From Mesorhizobium sp. M4B.F.Ca.ET.058.02.1.1 (GTDB taxonomy: Bacteria; Pseudomonadota; Alphaproteobacteria; Rhizobiales; Rhizobiaceae), in the NCBI RefSeq assembly GCF_003952505.1, contig NZ_CP034450.1, positions 5,146,001-5,210,000 on the forward strand: a DNA stretch of 64,000 nt, written 5' to 3'. How positions within the stretch are numbered: the stretch's first letter is position 1; the number at the start of each line of letters is the position of its first letter. Positions 34,313 to 43,381 of the stretch are shown here, one piece after another. The position numbers and the translations under genes were made by a program. The notes under the pieces were generated by a model. It had not been told where the DNA came from. It did no database searches and worked only from the letters and a program-made list of their open reading frames with translations.

Positions 34313-35509
34313 TCAGCGCTTCAGCACCTCGACGCCGGGCAGCGGCTTGCCTTCCATCCATTCCAGGAAGGCGCCACCAGCGGTCGAGACATAGGTGAAG
34401 TCGTCGGCGACGCCGGCATGGTTGAGCGCGGCCACCGTATCGCCGCCGCCGGCCACCGAGACCAGCTTGCCGGCCTTGGTGCGCTGGGCGGCGTGCTTTG
34501 CCGCCGCCACCGTGGCGCGATCGAAAGGCTCGATCTCAAAGGCGCCGAGCGGGCCGTTCCAGACCAGCGTGGCGGCGCGGTCGATCCAGTCGGCGACGGC
34601 CTTCACGGTCTTTTCGCCGACGTCGAGGATCATGCCGTCGGCCGGCACCTCCGATATGGCGACGGTCTCGCTGGCGGCGCCAGCCTTGAACTCTTTCGCC
34701 ACCACGCCATCGGCCGGCAGGATGATGGCGCAGCCGGCCTCGGCCGCCTCGATCATGATCTGCTTGGCGGTGGCGGCAAGGTCATGCTCGCAGAGCGACT
34801 TGCCGACCGCGGTGCCGCGCGCGGCAAGGAAGGTGTTGGCCATGCCGCCGCCGATGACCAGCGCGTCGACCTTCTTCACCAGGTTCATCAGGAGGTCGAT
34901 CTTGGTCGAGACCTTGGCGCCGCCGACGATGGCGACGACCGGACGGACAGGATTGCCAAGGCCCTTTTCCAGCGCGTCGAGCTCGGCCTGCATGGTGCGG
35001 CCGGCGAAGGCCGGCAACAGATGCGCCAGGCCCTCGGTCGAGGAGTGGGCGCGGTGCGCGGCGGAAAAGGCATCATTGACGAAGATATCGCCATTGGCGG
35101 CGAGCTTCTCGGTGAAGGCCGGATCGTTCTTCTCCTCAGCCTTGTAGAAGCGGGTGTTTTCCAAAAGCAGCACATCGCCCTTGTCCATGGCGGCGACGGC
35201 GCTGCCTGCTGTGTCGCCGATGCAGTCGGCGGCGAAGCCGACGGGCCGGCCGAGCACGTCCGCCGTGGCATTTGCGATCGGCTCGAGCGAGAATTCGGGC
35301 GTGGGGCCGTCCTTGGGCCGGCCGAAATGGGCGAGCAGGATGACCTTGGCGCCCTTGCTGGACAATTCGGAGATGGTCGGCGCGATGCGCTCGATGCGGG
35401 TGACGTCTGTGACCTTGCCGTCAGCGACGGGAACGTTGAGGTCGACGCGCACCAGCACGCGCTTACCGGAGATGTTGCCGATGTCGTCCAGTGTCTTGAA
35501 GCCGGCCAT
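34313..35509 (-). CDS. pgk: Phosphoglycerate kinase
   Basis: A 398-residue monomeric kinase: [11 protein letters not shown] at the N-terminus, [43 protein letters not shown], the hinge [24 protein letters not shown], and [15 protein letters not shown] with the ATP-binding [13 protein letters not shown]. It makes ATP from 1,3-bisphosphoglycerate. Neighbours gap, tkt and fba give a Calvin/glycolysis-type cluster common in Rhizobiales. The start codon is preceded by AAAGGGACCCAGC. Confidence 0.96.
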   Translation of the reverse strand: MAGFKTLDDIGNISGKRVLVRVDLNVPVADGKVTDVTRIERIAPTISELSSKGAKVILLAHFGRPKDGPTPEFSLEPIANATADVLGRPVGFAADCIGDTAGSAVAAMDKGDVLLLENTRFYKAEEKNDPAFTEKLAANGDIFVNDAFSAAHRAHSSTEGLAHLLPAFAGRTMQAELDALEKGLGNPVRPVVAIVGGAKVSTKIDLLMNLVKKVDALVIGGGMANTFLAARGTAVGKSLCEHDLAATAKQIMIEAAEAGCAIILPADGVVAKEFKAGAASETVAISEVPADGMILDVGEKTVKAVADWIDRAATLVWNGPLGAFEIEPFDRATVAAAKHAAQRTKAGKLVSVAGGGDTVAALNHAGVADDFTYVSTAGGAFLEWMEGKPLPGVEVLKR

Positions 35510-35613
35510 GCTGGGTCCCTTTCTGCGAAAATCGCCGGGACCTTACCCACCACCGGCGACTATGCAAGGCCCGCGTTAAAGCGCGCGCGCAAAAATGATG
35601 TAGGCGCGTAAGA

Positions 35614-37503
35614 TCAGCTTTCGCTCGCTGCCTTTTGCCCGACCGGTTCGGGTGTCGGGGGCTGTTCCGCCGGCGTCTCGGCGCCAGGCGCCCGCGCCGG
35701 CCTGCGCCGGCCGCGGATGAAGGCGGCGATGCGGTCGACGATCTCGCCGGCGCTGAGGAACACCGGCACGCGCGCCACCGGCGCGGTCGGCTCGAACGAC
35801 AGGCCGATGCCGGTGATCCGGCCCTTGTCGTCAACGTCGCGCACGATGAGCTCGATCGGCCCGATCAGCACCCGGTCGGCATATTCGGGATGGCCGCCGA
35901 GCCGCTCCGTGACCAGGGCGCCGACCGTCAGCTTGCGTTCTGCCTCGGTCAAGCCCGGCGCGTAGGCAGCCTCCAACTCCTCGGCCGAGCGCGTCGGATC
36001 TAGCGCAAAGGCGCCGAAGAAGTCCGCGTCCTCCGGATCGACCACGGCGCGGCTGGCGAACAGCTTGTCGAGCAGGCGCGGATAACGGTCCGGCACGAAG
36101 ATGTATACTTGGTCGCCGGCGGCGAGCCGGCCCATGTCCTGGAAGCGCATCGAGCGGCCGTCGCGCAGCACCAGCGAGGGCCGCGCCCAACGCGGGATGC
36201 GCTCGCCACGCGCCACCGGGCTGCCCGGCGCCACGCGATAGGCGAGCAGCTCGTGATGGGCAGAGCCCGGCAGTTCGAGCTCGACCTTGTCCAGGGGCCC
36301 GAGCCTCGCCGGCACGATGAGGCCGAGGCGGCGCGCCAGCGGGCCGACGGTCCAGCCCTGCACGACCAGCGACACCAGCACAATGATGAAGGCGACGTTG
36401 AAGATGAGGCGGCCGTTTTCCAGGCCGCCGAGCAGCGGCGTGATGGCGAGCAGGATGGAGACCGCGCCGCGCAGGCCGACCCATGAGACGAAAGCGACCT
36501 CGGGCCGTGGCAGGCGGAACGTGACCAGGCAGAGCCAGACGGCGATCGGCCGCGCGACGAAGATCAGGAACAGGCCGAGCAAGGTCGCCGGCACCAGGAT
36601 CGCCGGAAATTGCGAGGGCGTGGCAAACAGGCCAAGGATCAGGAACATGATGATCTGTGCCAGCCACGACATGCCGTCCTGGAAGCGCCTAAGGATGGTG
36701 ACGGCGCGGATGTCTGAATTGCCCGATACCAGCCCGGCGAGATAGACCGCCAGGAAGCCCGAGCCGCCAATGGCGCCGGCGGCCGCGAACACCATCAGCG
36801 ACAGCGTCAGCACGAAGATCGGCAACAGGCCGTGGTCGAGGTTCAGCCGCTCGACCAGGCGCACGATGGCAAGGCCGCCGAGAACGCCGATGACGGCGCC
36901 AAGCCCCATGCTGATGAGGAAGCCGAGCACGAGGCTGGTGGCAAGCACATTGGCTTCGGGATTGGCGTGGGCGGCGATGATCTCGACCAGAGTGATGGTC
37001 AAGAAGATGGCGATCGGGTCATTGGTGCCGGATTCCACCTCGAGCGTCGCGCGCACGCGCTCGCGCAGATTGATCTCGCCGGCTCGCAGCAGGAAGAAGA
37101 CGGCCGCTGCATCGGTCGAGGCGACGGCGGCGCCGAGCAGGAAGGATTCCAGCCAGGTGAGGTCGAGCATGTAATAGGCAGCGGCCCCGAACAGGCCGGT
37201 GGTCAGGATGACGCCGACGGTCGCCAGCGACAGTGCCGGTCCGGCCGCCTGGCGCAAGGCATTGAGCGGCGTGCCGAACCCGGAATCGAAGAGGATGACG
37301 GCCAGCGCCAGTGAGCCGGCAAAGTAAGCCAGGCGGGCATTGTCGAACTCGATGCCGAGACCATCGGTTCCGGTGGCCAGACCGATGCAGAGGAACAGCA
37401 GCAGAAGGGGAGCGCCGAAGCGAAAGGCGATCAGGCTCGAAAACGCGGCGGCAACGACAAGGGCGGTGCCGACCAGCGTTACAAGATAGATCGCATGCTC
37501 CAT
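35614..37503 (-). CDS. Potassium/proton antiporter (CvrA/NhaP2-type CPA1)
   Basis: A 629-residue cation/proton antiporter. About 12 helices (residues 5-400) contain the CPA1 core ASTDAAAVFFLL and ESGTNDPIAIFLTI, with the Asp residues that carry protons. Residues about 405-500 form a TrkA-C/RCK_C cytoplasmic module (ELPGSAHHELLAYRV, DQVYIFVPD), and residues 500-600 a CorC_HlyC/transporter-associated domain. The tail is proline-rich. This layout matches NhaP2/CvrA K+/H+ antiporters, which handle potassium and pH in the inner membrane. It interrupts the gap to pgk order. Confidence 0.9.
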   Translation of the reverse strand: MEHAIYLVTLVGTALVVAAAFSSLIAFRFGAPLLLLFLCIGLATGTDGLGIEFDNARLAYFAGSLALAVILFDSGFGTPLNALRQAAGPALSLATVGVILTTGLFGAAAYYMLDLTWLESFLLGAAVASTDAAAVFFLLRAGEINLRERVRATLEVESGTNDPIAIFLTITLVEIIAAHANPEANVLATSLVLGFLISMGLGAVIGVLGGLAIVRLVERLNLDHGLLPIFVLTLSLMVFAAAGAIGGSGFLAVYLAGLVSGNSDIRAVTILRRFQDGMSWLAQIIMFLILGLFATPSQFPAILVPATLLGLFLIFVARPIAVWLCLVTFRLPRPEVAFVSWVGLRGAVSILLAITPLLGGLENGRLIFNVAFIIVLVSLVVQGWTVGPLARRLGLIVPARLGPLDKVELELPGSAHHELLAYRVAPGSPVARGERIPRWARPSLVLRDGRSMRFQDMGRLAAGDQVYIFVPDRYPRLLDKLFASRAVVDPEDADFFGAFALDPTRSAEELEAAYAPGLTEAERKLTVGALVTERLGGHPEYADRVLIGPIELIVRDVDDKGRITGIGLSFEPTAPVARVPVFLSAGEIVDRIAAFIRGRRRPARAPGAETPAEQPPTPEPVGQKAASES

Positions 37504-37655
37504 CCGGAATTGCCCCTCAAATCCGCCTCCCTCCCCGCTTTACGGCAGAGTGGGGCGAAGACATGACCAGCGCAAGGCGGCAGCGTGATTTTTTGCTCCT
37601 ATGGGGCTGATTTCCGGGGGTTTTGCCGCTCGGGGCGCCAGCCGGCCTGCAAACG

Positions 37656-37680
37656 AAAAACGCCCGGCCGAAGCCGGGCG
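37656..37680 (-). terminator. Intrinsic terminator of gap
   Basis: CGCCCGGC / GCCGGGCG, 8-bp arms with a 4-base loop; the minus strand runs on into TTTTTCGTTT. It is 32 bases after the gap stop codon. Confidence 0.88.
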
Positions 37681-37711
37681 TCTGATCTGGAAAGATTGCG
37701 GCCTGCGTCGA

Positions 37712-38722
37712 TCAGGCGATGGTCTTGCCGAAGGCGACGGCGGTGTCGCCCATGCGGTTGGAGAAGCCCCATTCATTGTCGTACCAGGACAGCACCGACA
37801 CAAAGTTGCCGTCCATCACCTTGGTCTGGTCAAGCGCCACGATCGAGGAATGCGGATCGTGGTTGAAGTCGATCGAGACATTCGGGTGATGGGTGACCGA
37901 CAGAACACCCTTCAGCTTGCCCTTGGATGCGGCGATCACCGCTTCGTTGATTTCCTGCGCGGTGGTCGAGCGCTTGGCGATGAACTTGAAGTCGACGACC
38001 GAGACGTTCGGGGTCGGCACGCGGATCGAGATGCCGTCGAGCTTGCCCTTGAGGTCGGGCAGCACAAGGCCGATCGCCTTGGCCGCACCGGTCGAGGTCG
38101 GAATCTGCGACAGCGCAGCCGCGCGGGCGCGGTAGAGATCCTTGTGCATGGTGTCCAGCGTCGGCTGGTCGCCGGTGTAAGAGTGGATCGTCGTCATCAT
38201 GCCCTTCTCGATGCCGACCGTCTCGTGCAGCACGGCGGCCAGCGGCGCCAGGCAGTTGGTGGTGCAGGACGCATTCGAAATGACGATATGGTCCTTGGTC
38301 AGCTTGTCGTGGTTGATGCCGTAGACGACGGTGAGATCGGCGCCTTCGGCCGGCGCCGAGACAATGACGCGCTTGGCGCCGGCGGTGAGATGCGCGGCGG
38401 CCTTGTCGCGGGCGGTGAAGATGCCGGTGCACTCGAGCGCGATGTCGATGCCGAGTTCCTTCCAAGGCAGCTGGGTCGGGTCCTTGATGGCGGTGACCTT
38501 GAACTTCTCAGAGCCGACCGAGATCTGGTCGCCGTCGACCGTCACTTCGTGCGGGAAGCGGCCATGCACGCTGTCGTAGCGCAGCAGATGCGCATTGGTC
38601 TCGACCGGGCCGAGATCGTTGACGGCGACGACGTCGATGTCCTTGCGGCCGGATTCATGGATGGCGCGCAGGATGTTGCGGCCGATGCGGCCGAATCCGT
38701 TGATGGCAACTCTGACGGTCAT
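37712..38722 (-). CDS. gap: Type I glyceraldehyde-3-phosphate dehydrogenase
   Basis: A 336-residue NAD-dependent [21 protein letters not shown] for the cofactor fold, the catalytic Cys in [42 protein letters not shown] and [13 protein letters not shown]. Position 32 region reads [17 protein letters not shown], so NAD is the expected cofactor. A GGGAGAGAAAC leader precedes the ATG. It lies between tkt upstream and the antiporter downstream and ends with its own terminator. Confidence 0.96.
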   Translation of the reverse strand: MTVRVAINGFGRIGRNILRAIHESGRKDIDVVAVNDLGPVETNAHLLRYDSVHGRFPHEVTVDGDQISVGSEKFKVTAIKDPTQLPWKELGIDIALECTGIFTARDKAAAHLTAGAKRVIVSAPAEGADLTVVYGINHDKLTKDHIVISNASCTTNCLAPLAAVLHETVGIEKGMMTTIHSYTGDQPTLDTMHKDLYRARAAALSQIPTSTGAAKAIGLVLPDLKGKLDGISIRVPTPNVSVVDFKFIAKRSTTAQEINEAVIAASKGKLKGVLSVTHHPNVSIDFNHDPHSSIVALDQTKVMDGNFVSVLSWYDNEWGFSNRMGDTAVAFGKTIA

Positions 38723-38877
38723 GTTTCTCTCCCTGGGAGGCGGATGGGGTCCGCAGCTTCATAGCGGCGGACGGACAAAGAATCCAGCCTTGGAAGGCCT
38801 GGATTTAAATCGATTAGGTTGGGCCAGTCCGCCGAAACGGCCATGCGCGGTTTTGGCGGGCTCGCTTGCCTCAACCC

Positions 38878-40869
38878 TTACTTGCCATGCAGGCGGGCTT
38901 CCACCGCTTTCGCCGCAGCATCGGCGGTGATGCCGAAATGCGGATAGAGCTGCTCGATGGTGCCGGAGGCGCCGAAGCCGGTCATGCCGATGAAGATGCC
39001 GTCGCTGCCGATGATGTGGTCCCAGCCCTGACGGATGCCGGCCTCGATGGCGACCTTCACCTTCGCGCTGCCGATCGTGTTTCTGCGGTAGTCGTCGCTC
39101 TGCTGATCGAACAGTTCGAAGCAGGGCACCGATACGACGCGGGTCGGGTGGCCGTGCTGCTGCAGCAAATCACGCGCGCCGAGCGCGACCTCGACTTCGG
39201 AGCCGGTGGCGAAGATCGTCACCGCCGCCTCGCCGTTTGCCGCGGCCAGCTCATAGGCGCCGGATGCGCTGAGGTTCTTCTCGCTGTGCTCGGTGCGAAC
39301 GGTCGGCAGGTTCTGGCGGGTCAGCGCCAGCGTCGACGGCGTCTTTTCGGATTCGAGCGCCAGCTGCCAGCATTCCGCCGTCTCGACCGCGTCGGCCGGG
39401 CGGAAGACCTTGTGGTTCGGAATAGCGCGCAGCGCTGCCATATGCTCAACCGGCTGGTGCGTCGGCCCATCCTCGCCAAGGCCGATCGAGTCATGGGTCA
39501 TGACGAAGATCGAACGAATGCCCATCAGCGAGGCCAGGCGCATCGAAGGCCGGGCATAGTCGGAGAAGCACAGGAACGTGCCGCCATAGGCGATAAGGCC
39601 GCCATGCAGCGTTAGCCCATTGATCGCCGCCGCCATGCCATGCTCACGGATGCCGTAGTGGACATAGCGCTGGCCGTAATCGTCCGGCGTGATATTCTTG
39701 GTCTGGCTGGTCTTGGTGTTGTTGGAGCCGGTGAGATCGGCCGAGCCGCCGATGGTTTCCGGCACAGCGCCGTTGATGACCTCGAGCGCCATCTCCGACG
39801 ATTTGCGGGTGGCGACCTTTGGCTTGTCGGCCGAGAGCTTCTTCTTGTAGTCGGCAATGACGCTGTCGAAGTTCGACGGCAGCTTGCCACTGACACGGCG
39901 TTCGAACTCGCCCTTCAGCTCGGCGTCCGTCTTGGCGAGACGCCCTTCCCAGTCAGCGCGGGCCTTGGCACCGGCCTGACCCGCCGCGCGCCATGCGTCG
40001 AGGATGTCGCCCGGAATCTCGAAGGGCGGCGAGTCCCAGCCGAAGAACTTGCGCGCGCCGGCGATCTCCTCGGCGCCGAGCGGCGAGCCGTGCGCCTTGT
40101 TGGTGCCGGCCTTGGTCGGGGCGCCGAAGCCGATGGTGGTCTTGCAGGCGATCATCGTCGGCTTGTCGGAGTGACGCGCCGCCTCGATCGCATAGGCGAT
40201 CGCTTCCGGATCGAAGCCGTCGATGTGGCTGGCGTTCCAGCCGGAGGCCTGGAAGCGGGCGACCTGGTCGGTGTTGTCGGCCAGCGACACCGGACCGTCG
40301 ATCGAGATGTTGTTGTTGTCCCACAGCACGATCAGCTTGTTGAGTTTGAGATGCCCGGCGAGCGCGATGGCCTCCTGGGAGACGCCCTCCATCAGGCAGC
40401 CGTCGCCGGCCAGCACATAGGTGTAGTGGTCGACGAGATCCTTGCCGAAGGCGGCATTCATGATGCGCTCGCCGAGCGCGAAGCCGACCGAGTTGGCAAG
40501 GCCCTGGCCGAGCGGCCCGGTGGTGGTCTCGATGCCGGCGGCATGGCCATATTCGGGGTGGCCCGCGGTCTTCGAGCCGAGCTGGCGGAAATTCTTGATC
40601 TGGTCGAGGGTCATGTCCTCGTAGCCGGTCAGATAAAGCAGCGAATAGAGCAGCATCGAGCCGTGGCCGGCCGACAGGATGAAGCGGTCGCGGTCAGCCC
40701 AGTGCGGGGCCCTGGCGTCGAATTTCAGGAAGCGGGTGAACAGCACCGTGGCGATGTCGGCGCAGCCCATGGGCAGGCCGGGGTGGCCGGAATTCGCCTT
40801 CTCGACTGCGTCCATGGAGAGAAAACGGATCGCATTGGCCATCCGGTCATGTTGTTCACGCGAGGTCAT
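38878..40869 (-). CDS. tkt: Transketolase
   Basis: A 663-residue thiamine-diphosphate enzyme of the pentose phosphate pathway. Key motifs: [46 protein letters not shown], the ThDP motif [13 protein letters not shown]...NNNISIDG, the transketolase pyrimidine domain with [38 protein letters not shown] and PADAVET. GGAGGAAGC is the ribosome-binding site. The reading frame continues 193 codons upstream without similarity, so the ATG at 40869 is the start. It is divergent from the zapA operon. Confidence 0.96.
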   Translation of the reverse strand: MTSREQHDRMANAIRFLSMDAVEKANSGHPGLPMGCADIATVLFTRFLKFDARAPHWADRDRFILSAGHGSMLLYSLLYLTGYEDMTLDQIKNFRQLGSKTAGHPEYGHAAGIETTTGPLGQGLANSVGFALGERIMNAAFGKDLVDHYTYVLAGDGCLMEGVSQEAIALAGHLKLNKLIVLWDNNNISIDGPVSLADNTDQVARFQASGWNASHIDGFDPEAIAYAIEAARHSDKPTMIACKTTIGFGAPTKAGTNKAHGSPLGAEEIAGARKFFGWDSPPFEIPGDILDAWRAAGQAGAKARADWEGRLAKTDAELKGEFERRVSGKLPSNFDSVIADYKKKLSADKPKVATRKSSEMALEVINGAVPETIGGSADLTGSNNTKTSQTKNITPDDYGQRYVHYGIREHGMAAAINGLTLHGGLIAYGGTFLCFSDYARPSMRLASLMGIRSIFVMTHDSIGLGEDGPTHQPVEHMAALRAIPNHKVFRPADAVETAECWQLALESEKTPSTLALTRQNLPTVRTEHSEKNLSASGAYELAAANGEAAVTIFATGSEVEVALGARDLLQQHGHPTRVVSVPCFELFDQQSDDYRRNTIGSAKVKVAIEAGIRQGWDHIIGSDGIFIGMTGFGASGTIEQLYPHFGITADAAAKAVEARLHGK

Positions 40870-41036
40870 GCTTCCTCCGGGGTGGGGGTTTGAGGCCTTG
40901 GGAGAGGCCTGGAAAGGGTGCGCGACACATAGCAGGCGCGGCCCTTGAGTCAACAAATCGGTGCGTTTTTGCCGGCCTTGTGATGGTCCCGACAGACTTA
41001 CATTAGCGTTAGCGGGGGACAGTCGCGAGAGCTTTA

Positions 41037-41066
41037 TTGACGTTGCCTTCACACGGCGCCTAATGT
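41037..41066 (+). promoter_or_regulatory. Sigma-70 type promoter for the DUF4164/zapA operon
   Basis: TTGACG-N18-TAATGT lies 61 bases before the DUF4164 start. Both boxes match the housekeeping consensus in four or more positions. Confidence 0.5.
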
Positions 41067-41127
41067 TTCCTGGATAACGCGTTCTGAACGCGAACGATTC
41101 GGTGATGGGCAGGGTGCAGGACGAGCC

Positions 41128-41400
41128 ATGACCGGGGAAACGACGCTCAAGGAAGTCATCGCCAGGCTGGGCAAAGCCATCGAAGGCCTGGAAAACGCCG
41201 TCGCGGCCAAGCTCGAGCACGAGCGCGACTATTCGGAGGCCGAGGCGGAGGTGCAGCGCATGAACGCCGATCGCTCCAGGCTGGCGCAGGAGCTCGACAA
41301 TTCCGAAGCGCGAGCCGAACGGCTGGAAGACGCCAACAAGGAAGTCTCGCGCCGGCTGGTGACCGCCATGGAAACCATCCGCGCGGTGTTGGACAGGTAG
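41128..41400 (+). CDS. DUF4164 coiled-coil protein
   Basis: A 90-residue, almost entirely helical protein ([39 protein letters not shown] shown as heptads up to the end). It is the small coiled-coil protein usually found just before zapA in Rhizobiales and, by position and form, is likely linked to cell division. It is separated from zapA by four bases. No other motif is seen. Confidence 0.85.
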   Translation: MTGETTLKEVIARLGKAIEGLENAVAAKLEHERDYSEAEAEVQRMNADRSRLAQELDNSEARAERLEDANKEVSRRLVTAMETIRAVLDR

Positions 41401-41404
41401 GCCA

Positions 41405-41770
41405 ATGGCACAGGTCACGGTTTCCATCGACGGCAAGCAGTATCGCATGGCCTGCGACGAGGGCCAGGAAGAGCATCTGATCGACCTGGCCGAGCGTTTC
41501 GACCGCTATGTCGCGCATCTCAAGGACTCGTTCGGCGAGATCGGCGACCAGCGGCTGACGGTGATGGCCGGCATCATGGTCATGGACGAGCTTTCCGAGC
41601 TGCAGAAACGCGTCAAGGGCATGGAAAGCGAAGTGGTGACGCTGCGCAAGACGCGCGACGAGGCGCTGGCCAAGGCCGGCAAGAACGACAGCGTGCTGAC
41701 CGATGCGCTGGGCGCGCTGGCCCAGCGCATGGAAGACCTCGCGACGACGCTGGCGATCAAGAAGGCCTGA
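41405..41770 (+). CDS. zapA: Cell division protein ZapA
   Basis: A 121-residue FtsZ-ring regulator. The N-terminal globular part is [33 protein letters not shown] and the C-terminal part is a coiled coil ([26 protein letters not shown]). ZapA bundles FtsZ filaments at midcell. It is second in the operon with the DUF4164 gene and is followed by a hairpin and a structured 94-nt region. Confidence 0.9.
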   Translation: MAQVTVSIDGKQYRMACDEGQEEHLIDLAERFDRYVAHLKDSFGEIGDQRLTVMAGIMVMDELSELQKRVKGMESEVVTLRKTRDEALAKAGKNDSVLTDALGALAQRMEDLATTLAIKKA

Positions 41771-41778
41771 GCCTCGAC

Positions 41779-41798
41779 GCGGCAGAAATTCCTGCCGC
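41779..41798 (+). terminator. Hairpin after zapA
   Basis: GCGGCAG / CTGCCGC, 7-bp perfect arms with a 6-base loop, then ATTTG. It is eight bases after the zapA stop. Confidence 0.5.
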
Positions 41799-41942
41799 AT
41801 TTGCCCGGAAAAGGTGAAAATATTTCGTCGCCGGTGCCATTCTCGGCGGCGGTTGCCGTATGAAGCATGCGGTCAGAGTGGTAGAGATTGCGAGCGGTGC
41901 CGGCGCGGCATGCCGGCGACAGTCAAAGGGTAGGGACACGTC

Positions 41943-42602
41943 ATGAGTCTTCGTATCAACGATATCGCGCCGGACTTCACGGCCGAAACCACGCAAGGGA
42001 CGATCAGCTTCCATCAATGGATCGGCGACGGCTGGGCGGTGCTGTTCAGCCACCCGAAGAATTTCACGCCGGTCTGCACGACCGAGCTCGGCACGATGGC
42101 CGGGCTGGAAGGCGAATTCAAAAAGCGCAACGTCAAGATCATCGGCATTTCCGTCGACCCGGTCGCCAGCCACGACAAATGGCAGGCTGACATCAAGACG
42201 GCGACCGGCCAGGAGGTGAAATATCCGCTGATCGGCGACAAGGACCTCGCGGTCGCCAAGCTCTACGAGATGCTGCCGGCAGGCGCCGGCGAGAGCTCGG
42301 AAGGCCGCACGCCGGCCGACAACGCCACGGTGCGTTCGGTCTATGTCATCGGGCCGGACAAGAAGATAAAGTTGGTGCTGACCTATCCGATGACCACCGG
42401 CCGCAACTTCGACGAGATCCTGCGCGTCATCGATTCCATCCAGCTGACGGCCAAGCATCAAGTGGCGACGCCGGCGAACTGGAAGCAGGGCGAGGACGTC
42501 ATCATCACCGCCGCGGTTTCCAACGAGGACGCGATCAAGCGCTTCGGGGCGTATGAGACGGTGCTGCCTTATCTCAGGAAGACCAAGCAGCCGACGGCCT
42601 GA
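41943..42602 (+). CDS. 1-Cys peroxiredoxin (Prx6-like)
   Basis: A 219-residue thiol peroxidase. The peroxidatic Cys47 is in HPKNFTPVCTTELG. There is no resolving Cys, as in Prx6-type enzymes. The C-terminal arm has VATPANWKQGEDVII and LPYLRKTKQ. It reduces H2O2 and organic peroxides in the cytosol with an external thiol. AGGGTAGGGACACGTC is its leader. It stands where a 5-formyltetrahydrofolate cyclo-ligase gene often follows zapA. Confidence 0.93.
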   Translation: MSLRINDIAPDFTAETTQGTISFHQWIGDGWAVLFSHPKNFTPVCTTELGTMAGLEGEFKKRNVKIIGISVDPVASHDKWQADIKTATGQEVKYPLIGDKDLAVAKLYEMLPAGAGESSEGRTPADNATVRSVYVIGPDKKIKLVLTYPMTTGRNFDEILRVIDSIQLTAKHQVATPANWKQGEDVIITAAVSNEDAIKRFGAYETVLPYLRKTKQPTA

Positions 42603-42615
42603 GGCCTGAGCCTTC

Positions 42616-42668
42616 CTTCTCCCCGTTTCACGGGGAGAAGGTGCCCGAGGGCGGATGAGGGGCAGCGC
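42616..42668 (+). repeat. CTTCTCCCCG-type dispersed repeat, copy A
   Basis: A hairpin CTTCTCCCCGT / ACGGGGAGAAG with a 3-base loop, followed by a GGCGGATGAGGGGCAGCGC tail. This is a typical rhizobial intergenic repeat. An inverted copy lies at 43251-43306, so the two bracket the genes in between. Confidence 0.8.
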
Positions 42669-42679
42669 GGCGTTCCGCG

Positions 42680-42799
42680 ATGGCCGCTGGTGTCACGGAC
42701 AAGCTTTGGGAGATTGCGGATATCGTGGCACTGATCGAGGCGAAGGAAGCTGAAAAGCCGGTCGTGCGCGGCCCTTACAAGAAGCGGGCAGTAGCATGA
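42680..42799 (+). pseudogene. Remnant of a transposase C-terminus
   Basis: 39 codons reading MAAGVTDKLWEIADIVALIE, then AKEAEKPVVRGPYKKRAVA. The AAGVTDKLWEIADIVALIE and RGPYKKR pieces are what I recall as the conserved C-terminal end of an IS1-like transposase group found across rhizobia. No upstream catalytic part is present. Its stop overlaps the next start (ATGA). Confidence 0.5.
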
Positions 42800-43188
42800 C
42801 GCAAAGGATCTCGCTCGCCTCAAAAATCACGCTGTCCTATGTGTTTGGCGTGATTGGAAGTTTGTTAGCCGTGTCGAATCCTTCGCCGGAGAATCCATGG
42901 TCTGAGACACTTTTGCTTTTCGCCGCTTATTTTGTGGCCGGCATCCTAGTGTCGTGGCCGCTTTACCTGGCAGCAGTTGTTGCAGCCATCGCTTTCCCAC
43001 GCACTGTTGCCGGGAGACCAGGACTGTGGACTTCCGTGGCGGTTCTTATCGCAGTAAGCTTCTCTTTTTTGACCCTTCCGTATGACGGGCATTTCAGATC
43101 ACTCGCTACGCTAGGGGCGCTCGCTGCTCTGCTCGCCGGCTTTTGTTTCTACTGCATAGCAAAGCCGATGAGGCAGATTTCAAACTAA
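42796..43188 (+). CDS. Small integral membrane protein, lower GC than surroundings
   Basis: A 130-residue protein with four hydrophobic segments (about residues 10-27, 38-70, 78-93, 105-123). No family is recognised. Its codons are visibly richer in A and T than the flanking genes. It overlaps the transposase remnant by four bases and is bracketed by inverted repeats at 42616 and 43251. These signs suggest acquisition by transfer. No good ribosome-binding site precedes the ATG, so expression is uncertain. Confidence 0.6.
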   Translation: MTQRISLASKITLSYVFGVIGSLLAVSNPSPENPWSETLLLFAAYFVAGILVSWPLYLAAVVAAIAFPRTVAGRPGLWTSVAVLIAVSFSFLTLPYDGHFRSLATLGALAALLAGFCFYCIAKPMRQISN

Positions 43189-43250
43189 CCCGCTACCCAT
43201 TCTGGGATGCGATTGTTTCCTTGCCCCGAAACGATACCCTCGCAGCGTCG

Positions 43251-43306
43251 GCGCTGCCCCTCATTGTCCTGCCGGACATTTCTCCCCGTATAGTGACGGG
43301 GAGAAA
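43251..43306 (-). repeat. CTTCTCCCCG-type dispersed repeat, copy B (inverted)
   Basis: GCGCTGCCCCTCAT, a CCTGCCGGACA spacer, then the hairpin TTTCTCCCCGT / ACGGGGAGAAA with a 6-base loop. It is the reverse-orientation counterpart of the element at 42616. Confidence 0.8.
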
Positions 43307-43332
43307 GGGCTGGACCGCCGCTTTCGCCAAAC

Positions 43333-43364
43333 AAAAAAGGCGGCACCGCAGCGCCGCCTTTTTT
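43333..43364 (-). terminator. Intrinsic terminator of rpoH
   Basis: AAAAAAGGCGGC / GCCGCCTTTTTT with an 8-base loop and six T on the minus strand, 18 bases after the rpoH stop. Confidence 0.92.
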
Positions 43365-43381
43365 CATTCATGCCTTGAGCC

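Noticed and set aside
37512..37560. A possible degenerate copy of the CTTCTCCCCG repeat
   Set aside because: TGCCCCTCAAATCCGCC followed by TCCCCGC is suggestive, but the hairpin arms do not pair.
39640..40893. A 417-codon open frame on the plus strand
   Set aside because: It is antisense to transketolase; no ribosome-binding site or known domain.
41771..41942. Firm call of 6S RNA after zapA
   Set aside because: The position fits, but I could not recognise the conserved central bubble, so it is given only as a finding.
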